From Desulfovibrio sp. (GTDB lineage: Bacteria; Desulfobacterota; Desulfovibrionia; Desulfovibrionales; Desulfovibrionaceae), in assembly GCA_031260965.1 (NCBI GenBank), contig JAISKK010000097.1, forward strand, positions 1 through 35,186: a stretch of DNA of 35,186 bases. The letters run 5' to 3'. Every line of letters begins with the position of its first letter. Within the stretch, counting starts at the first letter, position 1. Below the pieces are notes generated by a model that was not told the origin of the DNA, did not search any database, and saw nothing but the letters and a program-made list of their open reading frames with translations. The translations under genes were made by a program, and so were the position numbers. This document shows, piece by piece, positions 1-6,042 of this stretch.

Positions 1-356
1 TCCTCGGTAAGGTGGCATCAGATTAATTCATTTTTAAAAAATTATAAACTTAAATGTTACACGGTACTAGCAATGTTCGTACGATATCGTAACAGTTTAA
101 TTTCATAGTTTTTAATTTAATGGAATTGTTGCTCTGCTCATCGTAAAAACCTCTCACAGACTGTAACTTTTGAAGGCAATGCCCATAAAGGGAAAACAGG
201 AATCGATGCGCTTGCCGCTGTTGGAATACAGGCCGGCCTACCCATGCTGGAGGGAGCAACCTCGCGTGCCGGACCAGAATTCGTAGCGCTCGCTTGTTTT
301 CACATCAGCTGCCCAGACCATTTCACCCAGCCTTGTTCTGAGAGGGCTTTGAAATT
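1..356. other. AT-rich region with no supported gene
   Basis: No convincing gene is visible here. The first 130 bases are strongly AT-rich. They contain a perfect 12-bp palindrome, TACGATATCGTA, at 80-91. One plus-strand frame stays open for about 80 codons, from roughly base 120 to the TGA near base 367, but it has no upstream start with a ribosome-binding site and resembles no family I know. It could be the decayed end of an older gene. The minus-strand ORFs in the track have no ribosome-binding site and look like shadows. Confidence 0.5.
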
Positions 357-373
357 TCATAGTTGAACTATGA
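357..373. promoter_or_regulatory. Operator-like palindrome upstream of the XRE regulator gene
   Basis: A perfect inverted repeat, TCATAGTT-g-AACTATGA, has 8-bp arms and a one-base centre. It lies 57 bases upstream of the regulator start. It contains a TATGAT hexamer (369-374) that could serve as a -10 box, so a bound protein would block the promoter. XRE regulators commonly repress their own genes through such sites. That the adjacent gene product binds here is inference. Confidence 0.55.
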
Positions 374-429
374 TATATCGAAGTAAATGTCAATGTCTCA
401 CCTTGTATTTTAAACCAAGGGAGACAGCC

Positions 430-642
430 ATGCGGTTCAGCAGCAATCTCAAAAAGATCATGCACAACAAGCATATGAGTTATGAAAAACTGCAGGGCTT
501 CGCTCAGATCAGCCCGCAAAGCGTTGCGCGGGCCAGCGATCACCGCATCTCAACATGTACCCTGAAAATTCTTGGAAAAATCGCCGCGGCCCTGGATGTG
601 CAGGTCAAGGATCTGTTTGACGAGGTTCCGCCGCAAAATTAG
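430..642 (+). CDS. Small XRE/Cro-type helix-turn-helix regulator
   Basis: The 70-residue protein is almost entirely one Cro/C1-type helix-turn-helix domain. An N-terminal helix (NLKKIMHNKHMSYEKL) leads into a recognition region around SPQSVARASDHR and a final helix ending in KDLFDE, the usual end of this domain. The ATG at 430 was chosen over the track start at 370 because AGGGAG lies six bases upstream of it and the XRE domain begins there. No toxin-like partner overlaps it, so it is more likely a stand-alone repressor than an antitoxin. A 17-bp palindrome covers its promoter region, and similar TCATA/TATGA half-sites recur at the promoter of the next gene, so it may control both. The target is inferred. 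Confidence 0.8.
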   Translation: MRFSSNLKKIMHNKHMSYEKLQGFAQISPQSVARASDHRISTCTLKILGKIAAALDVQVKDLFDEVPPQN

Positions 643-684
643 CGCCGTTATCAAAAATTACGGATAAAAATCCCCCTTTGCCAT

Positions 685-726
685 AAAACGGCGGCTACTT
701 TTACGGTAACACGCAGTTTTTATTGT
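685..726 (+). terminator. Degenerate terminator-like element, related to the one at 1976-2020
   Basis: The element starts with AAAACGGCGG and ends ACGCAGTTTTTATTGT. The arms pair imperfectly, with a G-A mismatch in the stem and another at its top, followed by a short T run. It lies 43 bases after the regulator stop codon and may end that transcript weakly. It aligns along its full length with the stronger terminator after the next gene. Confidence 0.5.
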
Positions 727-771
727 CTATTTTCTTTATCCCATCAACGCAAATTTTTTTCTGATTCCGTA

Positions 772-813
772 TTGACTCCAGCTATATCATATCATATGAT
801 GTCATACATCATA
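772..813 (+). promoter_or_regulatory. Sigma-70 promoter with overlapping operator-like repeats
   Basis: TTGACT (772-777) and TATGAT (795-800) are separated by exactly 17 bases, close to the sigma-70 consensus. The -10 box lies in the 10-bp palindrome ATCATATGAT (791-800). It also starts an inverted repeat, TATGATG-tcata-CATCATA (795-813). This arrangement suggests repression by a dimeric regulator. The TCATA/TATGA half-sites match those upstream of the XRE gene. Transcription would start near 807, leaving an untranslated leader of about 125 bases before the ATG at 933. Confidence 0.65.
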
Positions 814-932
814 CTGGGCGAAAGTCTTCCATGGGAGCAAGACTCCCGTTGCGGGGCAGCCTTCGCAGTCACAATGCAGGCCTTTGCAACGGAATTCGTG
901 CCGGACAAATTTTACATAAAAGGGGAATTCCT

Positions 933-1940
933 ATGTCCATACGTACTACAGTGAAGATGCCCAAAGGCGGCGCAACCATGGTCGTTCCCGCCGAGGTCGG
1001 CACAACTGCATTTCAGTTTGATTTCGACCTTTTCGAAGCGCAGTTTTCCCGTTCGGAAAACAGCCTGCACATCCAAACCCGGACCGGCGAAGTTGTTCTG
1101 GAAGACTTCTTCGCTACCGGCGGTCAAAGCCTGCCTTCATTCCAGATGATGGACGGAGCGGAAGTCCCCAGCGCGGAAATACTGGCCTATCTCAACCCCA
1201 ATCTCAATCTCTCGACGGAGGCAGACCCGCAGCCCAGCATCCGCGGCGGCGGACAAAACGGCCCCAACTGCTCCAAAGGTTGCCCTGTCAACGGCGGCGG
1301 ACAAAACGACCCCAACTGCTCCAGAGGTTATCCTGTCAACGGCGGCGCTAAAGATTCCAAAGAACCCGTCCATCATGCCGCGGCTGATCTCTGCGTCTTT
1401 CTGCACATGAATGAGTACCTCAAAACCGGCGGGGCATACGGCTCCGGAGAACATGCCGGCATCAACGTGTATTTCAAAAACGACGCCGGAGAACGCGTCG
1501 CCCTGAACAGCGGCGACATCGCCTCCTGCAACGGCAAATGCGCCGGATCTGCCGCTTCGCGTTACTCCGTTTGCACAAGCCCCTACGAGGGATGGAGCGC
1601 CTCCTGGCTGAACCTTTCCCTCGACAAGGGGCATATACTCATCTCCCTGAACCGCGAGGGCCGCGCCGCGCTGCGGGCTTTACAGGGCTGCCGCGAATCC
1701 GACAATCTTGTCGACTATTTCAAGGTGACGGTCACAGACACGCACACCGGCAAGGTCTTCGAATATACAACGCAGGTAATAGTCCCCACCACGCCCGAGT
1801 TCAACGCCCAGGAACATGCCGCGCTGGTCTTTGCCCATGGAACATCTTCTGCGCATGAGCCCTACAAAGTATCTATCCACGCACAGGGCAAAGAACTGCA
1901 TATCACCCCGAACCGGGTGAACATTATCCGCTGCGGGTGA
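933..1940 (+). CDS. Adhesin-prefix-like protein with a cysteine-containing tandem repeat
   Basis: The protein has 335 residues. Residues 15-95 resemble the N-terminal prefix (BapA-prefix/retention-module type) of giant type I-secreted adhesins: a beta-rich FDFDLFEAQFSRSENSLHI stretch, then VVLEDFF and SLPSFQMMDG. Residues 105-136 are two copies of a 16-residue repeat, GGGQNGPNCSKGCPVN. The remaining 190 residues look like a beta-sandwich; YFKVTVTDTHTGKVFEYT recalls VCBS or cadherin-like repeats. Giant adhesins of this class run to thousands of residues and end in RTX repeats and a secretion signal, none of which is present, so this is either a stand-alone small version or a truncated remnant. 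The ATG at 933 has AGGGGA six bases upstream; the track start at 831 has none. No signal peptide or secretion genes are seen. The family assignment is moderately sure and the function unknown. Confidence 0.6.
   Translation: MSIRTTVKMPKGGATMVVPAEVGTTAFQFDFDLFEAQFSRSENSLHIQTRTGEVVLEDFFATGGQSLPSFQMMDGAEVPSAEILAYLNPNLNLSTEADPQPSIRGGGQNGPNCSKGCPVNGGGQNDPNCSRGYPVNGGAKDSKEPVHHAAADLCVFLHMNEYLKTGGAYGSGEHAGINVYFKNDAGERVALNSGDIASCNGKCAGSAASRYSVCTSPYEGWSASWLNLSLDKGHILISLNREGRAALRALQGCRESDNLVDYFKVTVTDTHTGKVFEYTTQVIVPTTPEFNAQEHAALVFAHGTSSAHEPYKVSIHAQGKELHITPNRVNIIRCG
1245..1340 (+). repeat. Two tandem 48-bp in-frame coding repeats
   Basis: Two adjacent 48-bp units (1245-1292 and 1293-1340) encode GGGQNGPNCSKGCPVN and GGGQNDPNCSRGYPVN, followed by a partial third start, GGA. 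The units differ at only a few bases, so the duplication is recent or kept uniform. The length is a multiple of three, so copy number could change without breaking the frame. Confidence 0.85.
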
Positions 1941-1975
1941 CCCTTGGCGTCTCCCGATCTGTGTTCCTCCCCCCC

Positions 1976-2020
1976 AAAAAAAAACGGCGGACTGCCTTCA
2001 CAGTAACCCGCCGTTTTTTT
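1976..2020. terminator. Strong Rho-independent terminator after the adhesin-like gene
   Basis: Arms AAAAAAACGGCGG (1978-1990) and CCGCCGTTTTTTT (2008-2020) pair perfectly over 13 bp. Inside the loop, ACTG and CAGT can add four more pairs. A T run on the plus strand and an A run at the left end could let it work in both directions. It lies 36 bases after the stop codon at 1940 and insulates the downstream MATE gene. Confidence 0.88.
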
Positions 2021-2033
2021 ATTGTTCGGACTG

Positions 2034-2062
2034 TTGCCCGCAAAGGCTTTGGTCTGTATCAT
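2034..2062 (+). promoter_or_regulatory. Promoter of the MATE gene, possibly giving a leaderless mRNA
   Basis: TTGCCC (2034-2039) and TATCAT (2057-2062) are 17 bases apart, right after the strong terminator. The MATE ATG at 2069 is seven bases after the -10 box, where transcription would normally begin. No Shine-Dalgarno sequence precedes that ATG. A leaderless transcript would explain both facts. Confidence 0.45.
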
Positions 2063-2068
2063 CCGCGT

Positions 2069-3457
2069 ATGTTGCTACAAGTTTTCGGCTCTTTGCGCGC
2101 ACGCGCAAACTCCCCTCTGGGCTACCGGGTCATTCTCCGCATCGGACTGCCCCTCATAGCCGGGATGCTCTCCACCACCCTGATGGAATTTACGGACCGG
2201 CTTTTTTTGAGCCGCTATTCGCTGATCTCCATTGCCGCCGCCCTGCCCGCCGCGGCCGCCGCCATGGTTCCCCAACTGGCCCTGGCCGGTCTTTGCGGCT
2301 ATGTCTCGACCCTGATCGCCCAATATGCCGGGGCCGGACGGCCGGAGCGTATCGGCTGCGTCCTTTGGCAGGGGATCTGGATCTCCCTCGCCGGCGCTCT
2401 CCTTCTGGCCCTGTCCAGCCTGGGCGCGGACGCCCTTTTCGCCTGGGTCGGGCACGACCCGGAAACAGCGGCCCAGGAGGCGGCCTATTTCAGCATTCTG
2501 AATGTCTGTGGTCTCTTTTTTCTCCTGAACTCCGTGTTCGGCGGCTTTTTTACCGGCCTCGGCACAACCAGAGCGGTGCTTCTGGTCAATCTGGCCGGAA
2601 CCCTGCTGAACATCCCCCTGGACTATGCCCTGATCTTCGGCTGGTCCATATTTCCGGAACTCGGCATCCGGGGCGCGGCCATCGCCACCGTCTGCGGCCA
2701 GGCCTTCAGCACCCTTGTCTTCGCGGCCCTGATCGCAAGGCCGGCAAATCTTCGCCGCTGCAATATCCCGCGCGGCTTCAGGCCGGACAGGGAAATGATC
2801 CTGCGTCTGCTGCGCTTCGGCACACCCAGCGGGATCAACATGTCCGTGGATCTGCTGGCCTTTACCTGGTTTATTCTGGAGGTGGGAAAACTGGGACAAG
2901 CGGCGCTTGCGGCCAGCAACCTGGCTTTTTCCATCAATATGCTGATCTTCATGCCCATGCTCGGCATGACCTCCGCCGTGTCCGTGCTGACCGGGAAAGC
3001 CATGGGACGGGGGCGGCCCGAAGACGCGATCCAGGTTACGCAAAACGCCCTGCACCTGTCCCTCTTCTATATGTTGCCGGTCGCGGTCTGCTGCGCTTTC
3101 TTCGGCGGGCCGCTCCTGGATCTTTTTCTGGGTGGCGACCCGGGTCCCGCTTATCAGAGCGTTCGGGAGACAGGCATTGTCCTGCTCTATTATGTGGCCG
3201 CATACTCTCTGGTGGACGCCTGTAATATCGTCTATCTGGGGGCCTTGAAAGGCGCGGGGGACACCGTGGCCGTCCTTTTGCTTCTGGGAGGCGCGGCCCT
3301 TTTCTGTCTGGTCCTGCCCATTGCCGCCCTGAAAGCCCTGGATCTGGTCACCCTGCATTCCCTGTGGCTGGCCTTCACCGCCTATGTGGTGATTATGGCC
3401 CTGGCCGCGCGCCTGCGTTTCGGACTCGGGAAATGGCGGAATATCCGCATGATTTGA
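2069..3457 (+). CDS. MATE-family multidrug/cation antiporter
   Basis: The 462-residue inner-membrane protein has about twelve hydrophobic segments, the usual size and topology of MATE exporters, which expel cationic drugs or metabolites in exchange for sodium or protons. The N-terminal half starts with ILRIGLPLIAGMLSTTLMEF and TDRLFLSRYS, the typical first two helices. The second half repeats the pattern around LRFGTPSGINMSVDLLAFTW. GLGTTR and LKGAGDT correspond to the conserved loop glycines of the two halves. The track start at 1937 lies inside the terminator and is unlikely; the ATG at 2069 begins just before the first helix but has no ribosome-binding site. The gene stands alone between a strong terminator and an opposing tRNA gene. 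The substrate cannot be told from sequence. Confidence 0.88.
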   Translation: MLLQVFGSLRARANSPLGYRVILRIGLPLIAGMLSTTLMEFTDRLFLSRYSLISIAAALPAAAAAMVPQLALAGLCGYVSTLIAQYAGAGRPERIGCVLWQGIWISLAGALLLALSSLGADALFAWVGHDPETAAQEAAYFSILNVCGLFFLLNSVFGGFFTGLGTTRAVLLVNLAGTLLNIPLDYALIFGWSIFPELGIRGAAIATVCGQAFSTLVFAALIARPANLRRCNIPRGFRPDREMILRLLRFGTPSGINMSVDLLAFTWFILEVGKLGQAALAASNLAFSINMLIFMPMLGMTSAVSVLTGKAMGRGRPEDAIQVTQNALHLSLFYMLPVAVCCAFFGGPLLDLFLGGDPGPAYQSVRETGIVLLYYVAAYSLVDACNIVYLGALKGAGDTVAVLLLLGGAALFCLVLPIAALKALDLVTLHSLWLAFTAYVVIMALAARLRFGLGKWRNIRMI

Positions 3458-3509
3458 GCGCGCGGAAGCGCCCCGTACCGACCCCATGCGAAGGAATTGC
3501 CCCCTCAAC

Positions 3510-3537
3510 AAAAAAGGATTTGGAATACTCCAAACCC
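3510..3537 (-). terminator. Intrinsic terminator of the tRNA-Glu gene
   Basis: On the minus strand, arms GGGTTTGGA and TCCAAATCC pair over nine bases (one G-U) around a four-base loop, followed by six T. It lies 33 bases past the CCA end of the tRNA. Confidence 0.82.
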
Positions 3538-3570
3538 TATATTTATCCGGCTTTTTGCCTTATTCTCTTC

Positions 3571-3646
3571 TGGCGTCGCCAACGGGGTTTGAACCCGTCT
3601 TTGCGGCTTGAGAGGCCGCTGTCCTAACCGAATAGACGATGGCGAC
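3571..3646 (-). tRNA. tRNA-Glu (anticodon CUC)
   Basis: The minus strand folds into a complete cloverleaf of 76 bases including an encoded CCA. The acceptor stem GTCGCCA/TGGCGAC is perfect over seven pairs, with G as discriminator base. The D arm has GTCT...AGGAC as in other tRNA-Glu genes. The anticodon stem GCGGC/GCCGC encloses CTCTCAA, giving anticodon CTC. The T stem ACGGG/CCCGT encloses TTCAAAC. It decodes GAG, frequent in this GC-rich genome. It is a single gene with its own promoter and terminator, on the strand opposite its neighbours. Confidence 0.96.
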
Positions 3647-3664
3647 ACCCCGGATTTGTTCTTT

Positions 3665-3693
3665 TGGATAAATGACTCCGGGCGGCAAAGCAA
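3665..3693 (-). promoter_or_regulatory. Promoter of the tRNA-Glu gene
   Basis: On the minus strand, TTGCTT (3688-3693) and TATCCA (3665-3670) are 17 bases apart. The expected start is about a dozen bases before the tRNA 5' end at 3646. Confidence 0.5.
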
Positions 3694-3736
3694 GAAAAAA
3701 AATGAACGGACATAAAACACGCGTGGAGGAAGGCTG

Positions 3737-4303
3737 ATGTTGCCATGGATTGTGCTTTGCGGACTCATTGTCTTTCTCTATTTCAAGGGCGTTCCCTGGA
3801 TGGCTCTCCTTGTAATTTTCATATATTTCGGCGTGCCCACTTTTGTATATCGCAGAACAAAGGCCGCCGAGGGCGAAACAACGGGCAGCCGTATTCTGCC
3901 CAAGCTGAAAAACGCCTTCAAGACCGCGATCGTTATCGGCCTTTTTCTGGATGCGGTGATGACCTGGTGGCTTACGCTTATAAAGCCCGTTGAAGCAGGG
4001 GGCACAAACTGGCTGGCACACTTCTATGACGCCTGGACGGGAATGGGTCTGCCCTTTGGCGCTCATATCTTCTATTTTCTCGATATGTGGATGCTCTGGG
4101 GCGCGGCCCTTGGTCTTTATCTGATATGCCGGGCCAAGGAAGCAGGAGCACGCCGCAAAGAAATGAAAGCCGCTCTTGATACTGAAAAGGACGTCGCGCC
4201 GGAGTCCGGGACGCTCGCTCCGCCATCGTTTTTTGAGAGCGAGGACGAAGAGTGTGTGCAGGCACAAGGGCAGGCGCCGGTCAAGCGCGGAGATGAGGAC
4301 TGA
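3737..4303 (+). CDS. Small inner-membrane protein of unknown function
   Basis: The 188-residue protein has about four membrane segments: two at residues 2-40, separated by FKGVPW, one at about 58-82 (AIVIGLFLDAVMTWWLTLI) and one at about 105-130 (FGAHIFYFLDMWMLWGAALG). The last 55 residues are charged and probably cytoplasmic. I do not recognise a family. The ATG at 3737 has a strong GGAGGAAGG ribosome-binding site four bases upstream. Its end overlaps the start of yraN by 11 bases, so the two are probably translated from one message and coupled. The partnership with yraN and rsmI may be only one of shared transcription. Confidence 0.75.
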   Translation: MLPWIVLCGLIVFLYFKGVPWMALLVIFIYFGVPTFVYRRTKAAEGETTGSRILPKLKNAFKTAIVIGLFLDAVMTWWLTLIKPVEAGGTNWLAHFYDAWTGMGLPFGAHIFYFLDMWMLWGAALGLYLICRAKEAGARRKEMKAALDTEKDVAPESGTLAPPSFFESEDEECVQAQGQAPVKRGDED

Positions 4304-4805
4304 ACAAAACGCGCATCTGGCCCTTGGCCGGGCAGGAGAAGATGCCGCCGCATCCCTCCTGCTCAGGCAGGGTTTTCGTATTCTGCACCGCAACTGGCGA
4401 CCTTCGGGCGCCTTACGCGGACTTGAGCTGGACCTGGTGGCGGAGCTTGAGGATCTGTTGCTGTTCGTGGAAGTTAAAACGCGTAGTCGGGTTCGGACTC
4501 CGGCAGATGGCGCGCGGCAGGCGTTTTGCGGCAAAAAGCCGGCCTTTTCCGGTCCGGACAGGGACGCCCTGCAAAAAGAAGGCATTCCGCTATACGCCGC
4601 CTTCACTCCAGGCAAACGGGACAAATTCGTGCGGGCGGCCAGACTCTATCTTTCCGCTCACGCCTTGTGGGGCCGCCCCTGTCGTTTTGATCTTATTCTG
4701 GTCGGGCGAAACGCCCAGGGACACCTTTATCCGGAGCAACACACAAATGTCATCGAACTCCGGCATCTTGTGGGTGGCGGCAACGCCGCTTGGCAACCCT
4801 GGTGA
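4293..4805 (+). CDS. yraN: YraN family (UPF0102) predicted nuclease-fold protein
   Basis: The 170-residue protein carries the family signature: LGRAGEDAAASLL near the N-terminus, then LELDLVAE and LLLFVEVKTRS, which supply the acidic and lysine residues of a PD-(D/E)XK-type core, and later VRAARLYLSAH and PCRFDLILV. It ends with GGNAAWQPW. The family is often placed with endonuclease-like proteins of DNA repair or uptake, but its biochemical role is not settled. It is longer than the usual 115-130 residues, with an extra stretch around residues 75-105. The ATG at 4293 overlaps the previous stop and matches the family start; the track start at 4176 is too far upstream. Its last 59 bases overlap rsmI, a common neighbour of yraN. 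Confidence 0.88.
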   Translation: MRTEQNAHLALGRAGEDAAASLLLRQGFRILHRNWRPSGALRGLELDLVAELEDLLLFVEVKTRSRVRTPADGARQAFCGKKPAFSGPDRDALQKEGIPLYAAFTPGKRDKFVRAARLYLSAHALWGRPCRFDLILVGRNAQGHLYPEQHTNVIELRHLVGGGNAAWQPW

Positions 4806-5640
4806 CCTCTCGCCCAGGGCGGGCGAAATTTTGTCCGGGGTTTACCGCATCCTGGCCGAGGACACCCGCCGCTCCGGCCTGCTGCTTGCCCGTTGCGGCG
4901 TGCGCTCCAATGGCTTTATCTCCCTGCACGAGCACAACGAGGAAAAACGCCTGCCCGGTGTCCTTACGCTTTTAAAAAATGGCCATGACCTGGCCCTGAT
5001 TTCCGATGCGGGCACCCCCCTGCTCGCCGACCCCGGCTACCGTCTGGTGCGGGCCTGCCGCAAAGAAGGTCTGCGCGTCTCGCCCCTGCCCGGCCCCTCG
5101 GCCCCGGCGGCCGCCCTGTCCGTTGCCGGCATCCCCCCCCTGCCTTACGCCTTTCTCGGTTTCGCCCCACGTAAGGCCGCAGACCGGGAACATTTCTTCG
5201 CCCCTTACGCCCGCCTCAATCTCAGCCTGGTTTTTTTCGAAAGAAAAGACCGCCTCCACCACTGCCTGCGCGTTGCCGGGCGTGTTCTTGGCCGGCGCGA
5301 GGCTTGTCTGGCGCGGGAAATGAGCAAAACATACGAGGAATTCATTTCCTTTTTTCTTGACGATCTCTCTGCCCTGCCCCTGGAGCCGGCCGGAGAGATC
5401 ACCGTGGTCATCGGACCGCCTTTGGGAAAAGAACCCGCTTTGCCGCAATCTTCGGATCTTGAAGACCTGGATCGGATGATCCGGGAAGAAGCGCAAGCCG
5501 GCTGCGGGATGCGGGAAACAGTCCGGCGCGTGCGGGAGCGCGTTAGGGGAGCTTTCAGCCCCCGGGAAATAAAGACCAAGGAAATATACAGCCGCCTGCA
5601 AAACCTGCGGGACATCGACACCGCTGACCAGAGCGGATAG
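4747..5640 (+). CDS. rsmI: 16S rRNA (cytidine-1402-2'-O)-methyltransferase RsmI
   Basis: This tetrapyrrole-methylase-fold enzyme transfers a methyl group from S-adenosylmethionine to the ribose of C1402 in the ribosomal decoding centre. The 297-residue protein has the family motifs in order: LWVAATPLGNPGDLSPRA at the N-terminus, LAEDTRRS, SLHEHNE, ISDAGTPLLADPGY, PLPGPSA, FFERKDR and LAREMSKTYEEF. The C-terminal 60 residues form the usual helical tail. The ATG at 4747 was chosen because the family begins directly at this motif and GGAG lies about ten bases upstream; the track start at 4324 lies inside yraN in another frame. Expression is probably coupled to yraN through the overlap. Confidence 0.94.
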   Translation: MSSNSGILWVAATPLGNPGDLSPRAGEILSGVYRILAEDTRRSGLLLARCGVRSNGFISLHEHNEEKRLPGVLTLLKNGHDLALISDAGTPLLADPGYRLVRACRKEGLRVSPLPGPSAPAAALSVAGIPPLPYAFLGFAPRKAADREHFFAPYARLNLSLVFFERKDRLHHCLRVAGRVLGRREACLAREMSKTYEEFISFFLDDLSALPLEPAGEITVVIGPPLGKEPALPQSSDLEDLDRMIREEAQAGCGMRETVRRVRERVRGAFSPREIKTKEIYSRLQNLRDIDTADQSG

Positions 5641-5696
5641 ATATTGAATATGTGCATCCCGGCGTAAAATGCCATAGATTTTTTGGGAGCCGCGCC

Positions 5697-5975
5697 ATGA
5701 ACGAATTTATCCTGGAAAAAGAAGTCATCGTACGCGACGAAATCGGTCTGCACGCCCGTCCTGCCGCGCGTCTGGCCCAGGCCGCCCAGGAATTTGCGGC
5801 CCAGGTCTGGCTGCAATACGGGAGTATGCGCGTAGACGCCAAGAGCGTCCTGGACATCTTGAGCCTTTCCGCGGCCAGAGGGGCGACCCTGACCATCGGA
5901 GCGGAAGGCGCGGACGCGGAGCGGGCGCTTACAGCGCTTGAGGAAATTTTTAATAGTTTTACGAGGGGAGAATAG
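5697..5975 (+). CDS. ptsH: Phosphocarrier protein HPr of the sugar phosphotransferase system
   Basis: HPr accepts a phosphate from Enzyme I on a histidine and passes it to sugar-specific EII proteins or regulators. The 92-residue protein has the active-site loop GLHARPA with His19, and KSVLDILSL around Ser50, the position of the regulatory serine in other HPr proteins. GGGAG lies seven bases before the ATG at 5697; the track start at 5652 lacks a ribosome-binding site. ptsI follows after 52 bases. The codons for the C-terminal ALEEIFNSFTRGE are part of a 53-bp tandem duplication that runs into the ptsI start. A partner EII is not in the window, so whether this PTS imports sugar or mainly regulates is open. 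Confidence 0.95.
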   Translation: MNEFILEKEVIVRDEIGLHARPAARLAQAAQEFAAQVWLQYGSMRVDAKSVLDILSLSAARGATLTIGAEGADAERALTALEEIFNSFTRGE

Positions 5976-6042
5976 CGGCCGTGGCAATACTTGAAGGAAT
6001 TTTTAATAGTTTTGTGAGGGGGGGATAATGGCCGGGGCAATT
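5937..6042 (+). repeat. 53-bp tandem duplication spanning the ptsH end and ptsI start
   Basis: Bases 5937-5989 and 5990-6042 align without gaps, with about ten differences in 53. Each copy holds the same parts in the same order: a coding stretch for IFNSF, GTTTT, a GAGGGG ribosome-binding site, a stop codon, and a start codon followed by GCAAT. In copy 1 the stop ends ptsH and the start is GTG. In copy 2 the stop ends a mini-ORF and the start is the ATG of ptsI. Confidence 0.9.
5981..6028 (+). CDS. Possible 15-codon mini-ORF coupled to ptsI
   Basis: A GTG at 5981, with GAGGGGAG 10 bases upstream, opens a frame encoding VAILEGIFNSFVRGG and ending at TAA 6026-6028. That stop overlaps the ptsI ATG as TAATG, a typical coupling junction. 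The peptide nearly repeats the C-terminus of HPr (EEIFNSFTRGE) because both arise from the 53-bp duplication. It may be translated only to hand ribosomes on to ptsI, or not at all. Confidence 0.35.
   Translation: MAILEGIFNSFVRGG

Noticed and set aside
50-259. 69-codon minus-strand ORF at the window start
   Set aside because: No ribosome-binding site, AT-rich tail and no recognisable domain.
1245-1340. Short direct repeats considered as a CRISPR array
   Set aside because: The two 48-bp units are directly adjacent without spacers, in frame and coding; they are a protein repeat.
2075-3511. 478-codon minus-strand ORF opposite the MATE gene
   Set aside because: Composition is typical of a GC-rich antisense shadow (Gly, Gln, Asp and Arg heavy, no domain) while the plus strand has a clear membrane transporter.
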